Made by a program: the position numbers and the translations under genes. Shown here piece after piece: positions 43,644-44,995 of a stretch of DNA of 44,995 bases (its first letter is position 1; each line of letters begins with the position of its first letter). This stretch comes from Sphingobacteriales bacterium TSM_CSM. GTDB lineage: Bacteria; Bacteroidota; Bacteroidia; Chitinophagales; UBA2359. Under the pieces are notes generated by a model. It saw only the letters and a list, made by a program, of their open reading frames with translations, searched no databases and had not been told where the DNA came from. Location: positions 1-44,995 of the forward strand of contig MTCR01000089.1 in assembly GCA_002212725.1 (NCBI GenBank), given 5' to 3'.

Positions 43644-44995
43644 ATGAAGAATTTTTTTATTTTTTTAGCGGCGATACTTGCTTTTTCCTCGCAGAGTTTT
43701 GCGCAAAATGCCCCTATCAATTTTGAAGCAGGGGGAAATGGAGCCTCCTGGACCTGGACCGTGTTTGAAAATGCCACCAACCCTGCCTTGGAAGTAATAC
43801 CCAATCCCGACCCATCGGGCATTAACACCTCTGCAACGGTGGCTAAATTTACCGCCCTGCAAGCCGGAAACCCCTGGGCGGGTTGCGAGTCATTGCATGG
43901 TGCCGACCTCGGACCCTTTGAGCTTAACTCAAACACTTCTACCATTAAAATAATGGTTTGGAAGTCTGTTATCAGCGATGTGGGTATTAAATTTGCCTCT
44001 CCTACCGGCTGGTCGCAAGGCGAAATCAAGGTGTCTAATACGCTGGTAAACCAGTGGGAAGAGTTAACCTTTAACTTCTCCGGGTTTATAAATCCGCCTG
44101 CCAGCGAAGGACAATTAGACCAAATTATTATTTTCCCCGATTTTAATTTGGGCGGCAGAACCCAGGACAACATCATTTATTTTGACAACATCACCTTCTC
44201 ATCGGGCGGCGGCGGCGCTACCGAACCTACCGCAGCAGCGCCCACACCAACACACCCCGAAGCAGACGTTATTTCTATGTTTAGCGATGCTTACACCAAT
44301 GTGCCCGTTGATACCTGGCGCACCGATTGGTCTGCCGCAACACTGGAAGATGTATCGGTAGCCGGAAATGCCACCAAAAAATACTCGGCGTTGGATTTTG
44401 TAGGCATCGAAACCGTAGCTAACCAAATCAATGCTGCCGGCATGACCCATTTCCATATGGACGTATGGTCGGCAGATTTTACCTTCTTCGGGGTGAAATT
44501 GGTTGATTTTGGCGCTGATGGCGGTTATGGCGGCGGCGATGATTCGGAACATCAGGTAAACTTTACCGCACCCGCACAAGGGCAGTGGGTAAGTTTGGAT
44601 ATTCCGTTGAGCGATTTTACAGGTCTTGCCTCGCGCGAACACCTTGCGCAGTTAATTCTGGTAGGACAACCCACCGGTGCCAACACCGTTTATGTGGACA
44701 ACGTATATTTTTACAGCGGCGCAGTTGCTACCGAACCTACCGTAGCAGCGCCCACACCAACACACCCCGAAGCAAACGTTATTTCCATGTTTAGCGATGC
44801 TTATACCAATGTGCCCGTTGATACCTGGCGCACCGATTGGTCTGCCGCAACACTGGAAGATGTATTGGTAGCCGGAAATGCAACCAAAAAATACTCGGCT
44901 TTGGATTTTGTAGGCATCGAAACCGTAGCTAACCAAATCAATGCTGCCGGTATGACCCATTTTCATATGGACGTATGGTCGGCAGATTTTACCTT
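43644..44995 (+). CDS. Secreted multi-CBM protein (truncated by right edge)
   Basis: The frame opens at the ATG at 43644, 43 bases after the second cytoplasmic GH17 gene, and stays open to the window end (450 codons). A signal peptide ends S-F-A-Q near residue 21. Residues ~22-190 form a CBM-like jelly roll (INFEAGGNGASWTWTVF ... NIIYFDNITF), followed by a Gly-rich linker and then two copies of a 170-residue module (second copy cut off) opening AAPTPTHPEA and ending VYVDNVYFYSG. That module is the same type as in the operon's surface lipoprotein. No catalytic motif is seen in this part; an enzyme domain or a T9SS signal could follow beyond the edge. Likely a glucan-binding or glucan-degrading secreted protein. 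Confidence 0.85.
   Translation, partial: MKNFFIFLAAILAFSSQSFAQNAPINFEAGGNGASWTWTVFENATNPALEVIPNPDPSGINTSATVAKFTALQAGNPWAGCESLHGADLGPFELNSNTSTIKIMVWKSVISDVGIKFASPTGWSQGEIKVSNTLVNQWEELTFNFSGFINPPASEGQLDQIIIFPDFNLGGRTQDNIIYFDNITFSSGGGGATEPTAAAPTPTHPEADVISMFSDAYTNVPVDTWRTDWSAATLEDVSVAGNATKKYSALDFVGIETVANQINAAGMTHFHMDVWSADFTFFGVKLVDFGADGGYGGGDDSEHQVNFTAPAQGQWVSLDIPLSDFTGLASREHLAQLILVGQPTGANTVYVDNVYFYSGAVATEPTVAAPTPTHPEANVISMFSDAYTNVPVDTWRTDWSAATLEDVLVAGNATKKYSALDFVGIETVANQINAAGMTHFHMDVWSADFT
44218..44995 (+). repeat. 510-bp tandem duplication inside the multi-CBM gene
   Basis: The sequence starting at 44218 recurs at 44728, offset by exactly 510 bases (170 codons), and is followed to the window edge. 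In the roughly 265 bases that can be compared I count nine differences, about three of which change the residue (Ala/Val, Asp/Asn, Ser/Leu). This is a recent in-frame module duplication. Confidence 0.92.

Noticed and set aside
1..44995. tRNA, rRNA, insertion sequences, phage or toxin-antitoxin genes
   Set aside because: Looked for on both strands by eye; no cloverleaf with CCA-type end, no transposase or integrase motif and no terminal inverted repeats were recognised.

Overview
The window is from a member of the phylum Bacteroidota (no finer placement is justified). Evidence: three giant secreted proteins end in type IX secretion (T9SS) type A sorting domains; the lipobox lipoproteins, the FISUMP-domain lipoprotein and the glucan-degrading locus are typical of the phylum; and perfect Bacteroidota -7 boxes (TAnnTTTG) stand before mdh and glnS. 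I saw no rRNA, tRNA, CRISPR, insertion sequence or phage gene.

Left third (1-17866, all minus strand): three very large T9SS cargo proteins and the 5' end of a fourth secreted protein. Their heads differ (reprolysin-type metalloprotease with three CUB domains; Omp28-like thioredoxin fold with a CGPC site; two PPC-like domains), followed by long Ig/PKD-like repeat stalks. All three finish with the same roughly 330-residue C-terminal cassette ahead of the sorting signal.

Middle (17867-27502): a divergent intergenic region with a long perfect inverted repeat; a tight four-gene plus-strand operon for envelope proteins (trypsin-fold protein whose catalytic serine appears to be Asp, two unknown exported proteins, and a PKD/FISUMP lipoprotein); then housekeeping genes: mdh, a convergent pair (SirB2-like membrane protein and an extended SDR epimerase) separated from mdh by a strong terminator, and glnS.

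Right part (27503-44995, plus strand): a 480-bp regulatory-looking leader with three inverted repeats and two mutually exclusive hairpins, then at least ten closely spaced genes for beta-1,3-glucan (laminarin-type) use. Proposed flow: surface lipoproteins (CBM-like binding protein, GH16 endoglucanase, GH17, GH30) cut and hold the glucan; an unusual fusion of a clan GH-A glycosidase to a predicted outer-membrane beta-barrel may act at or through the outer membrane; a GPH/MelB-type symporter takes up oligosaccharides; a GH149/GH94-like phosphorylase and two signal-less GH17 proteins process them in the cytoplasm. No SusC/SusD pair lies in the visible part. The last gene, cut by the window edge, is a secreted multi-CBM protein with a near-identical 510-bp internal tandem duplication.

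Best candidates for something undescribed: the glycosidase/beta-barrel fusion inside a glucan operon without visible SusCD, the shared C-terminal cassette of the three T9SS giants, and the operon led by the apparent pseudoprotease.
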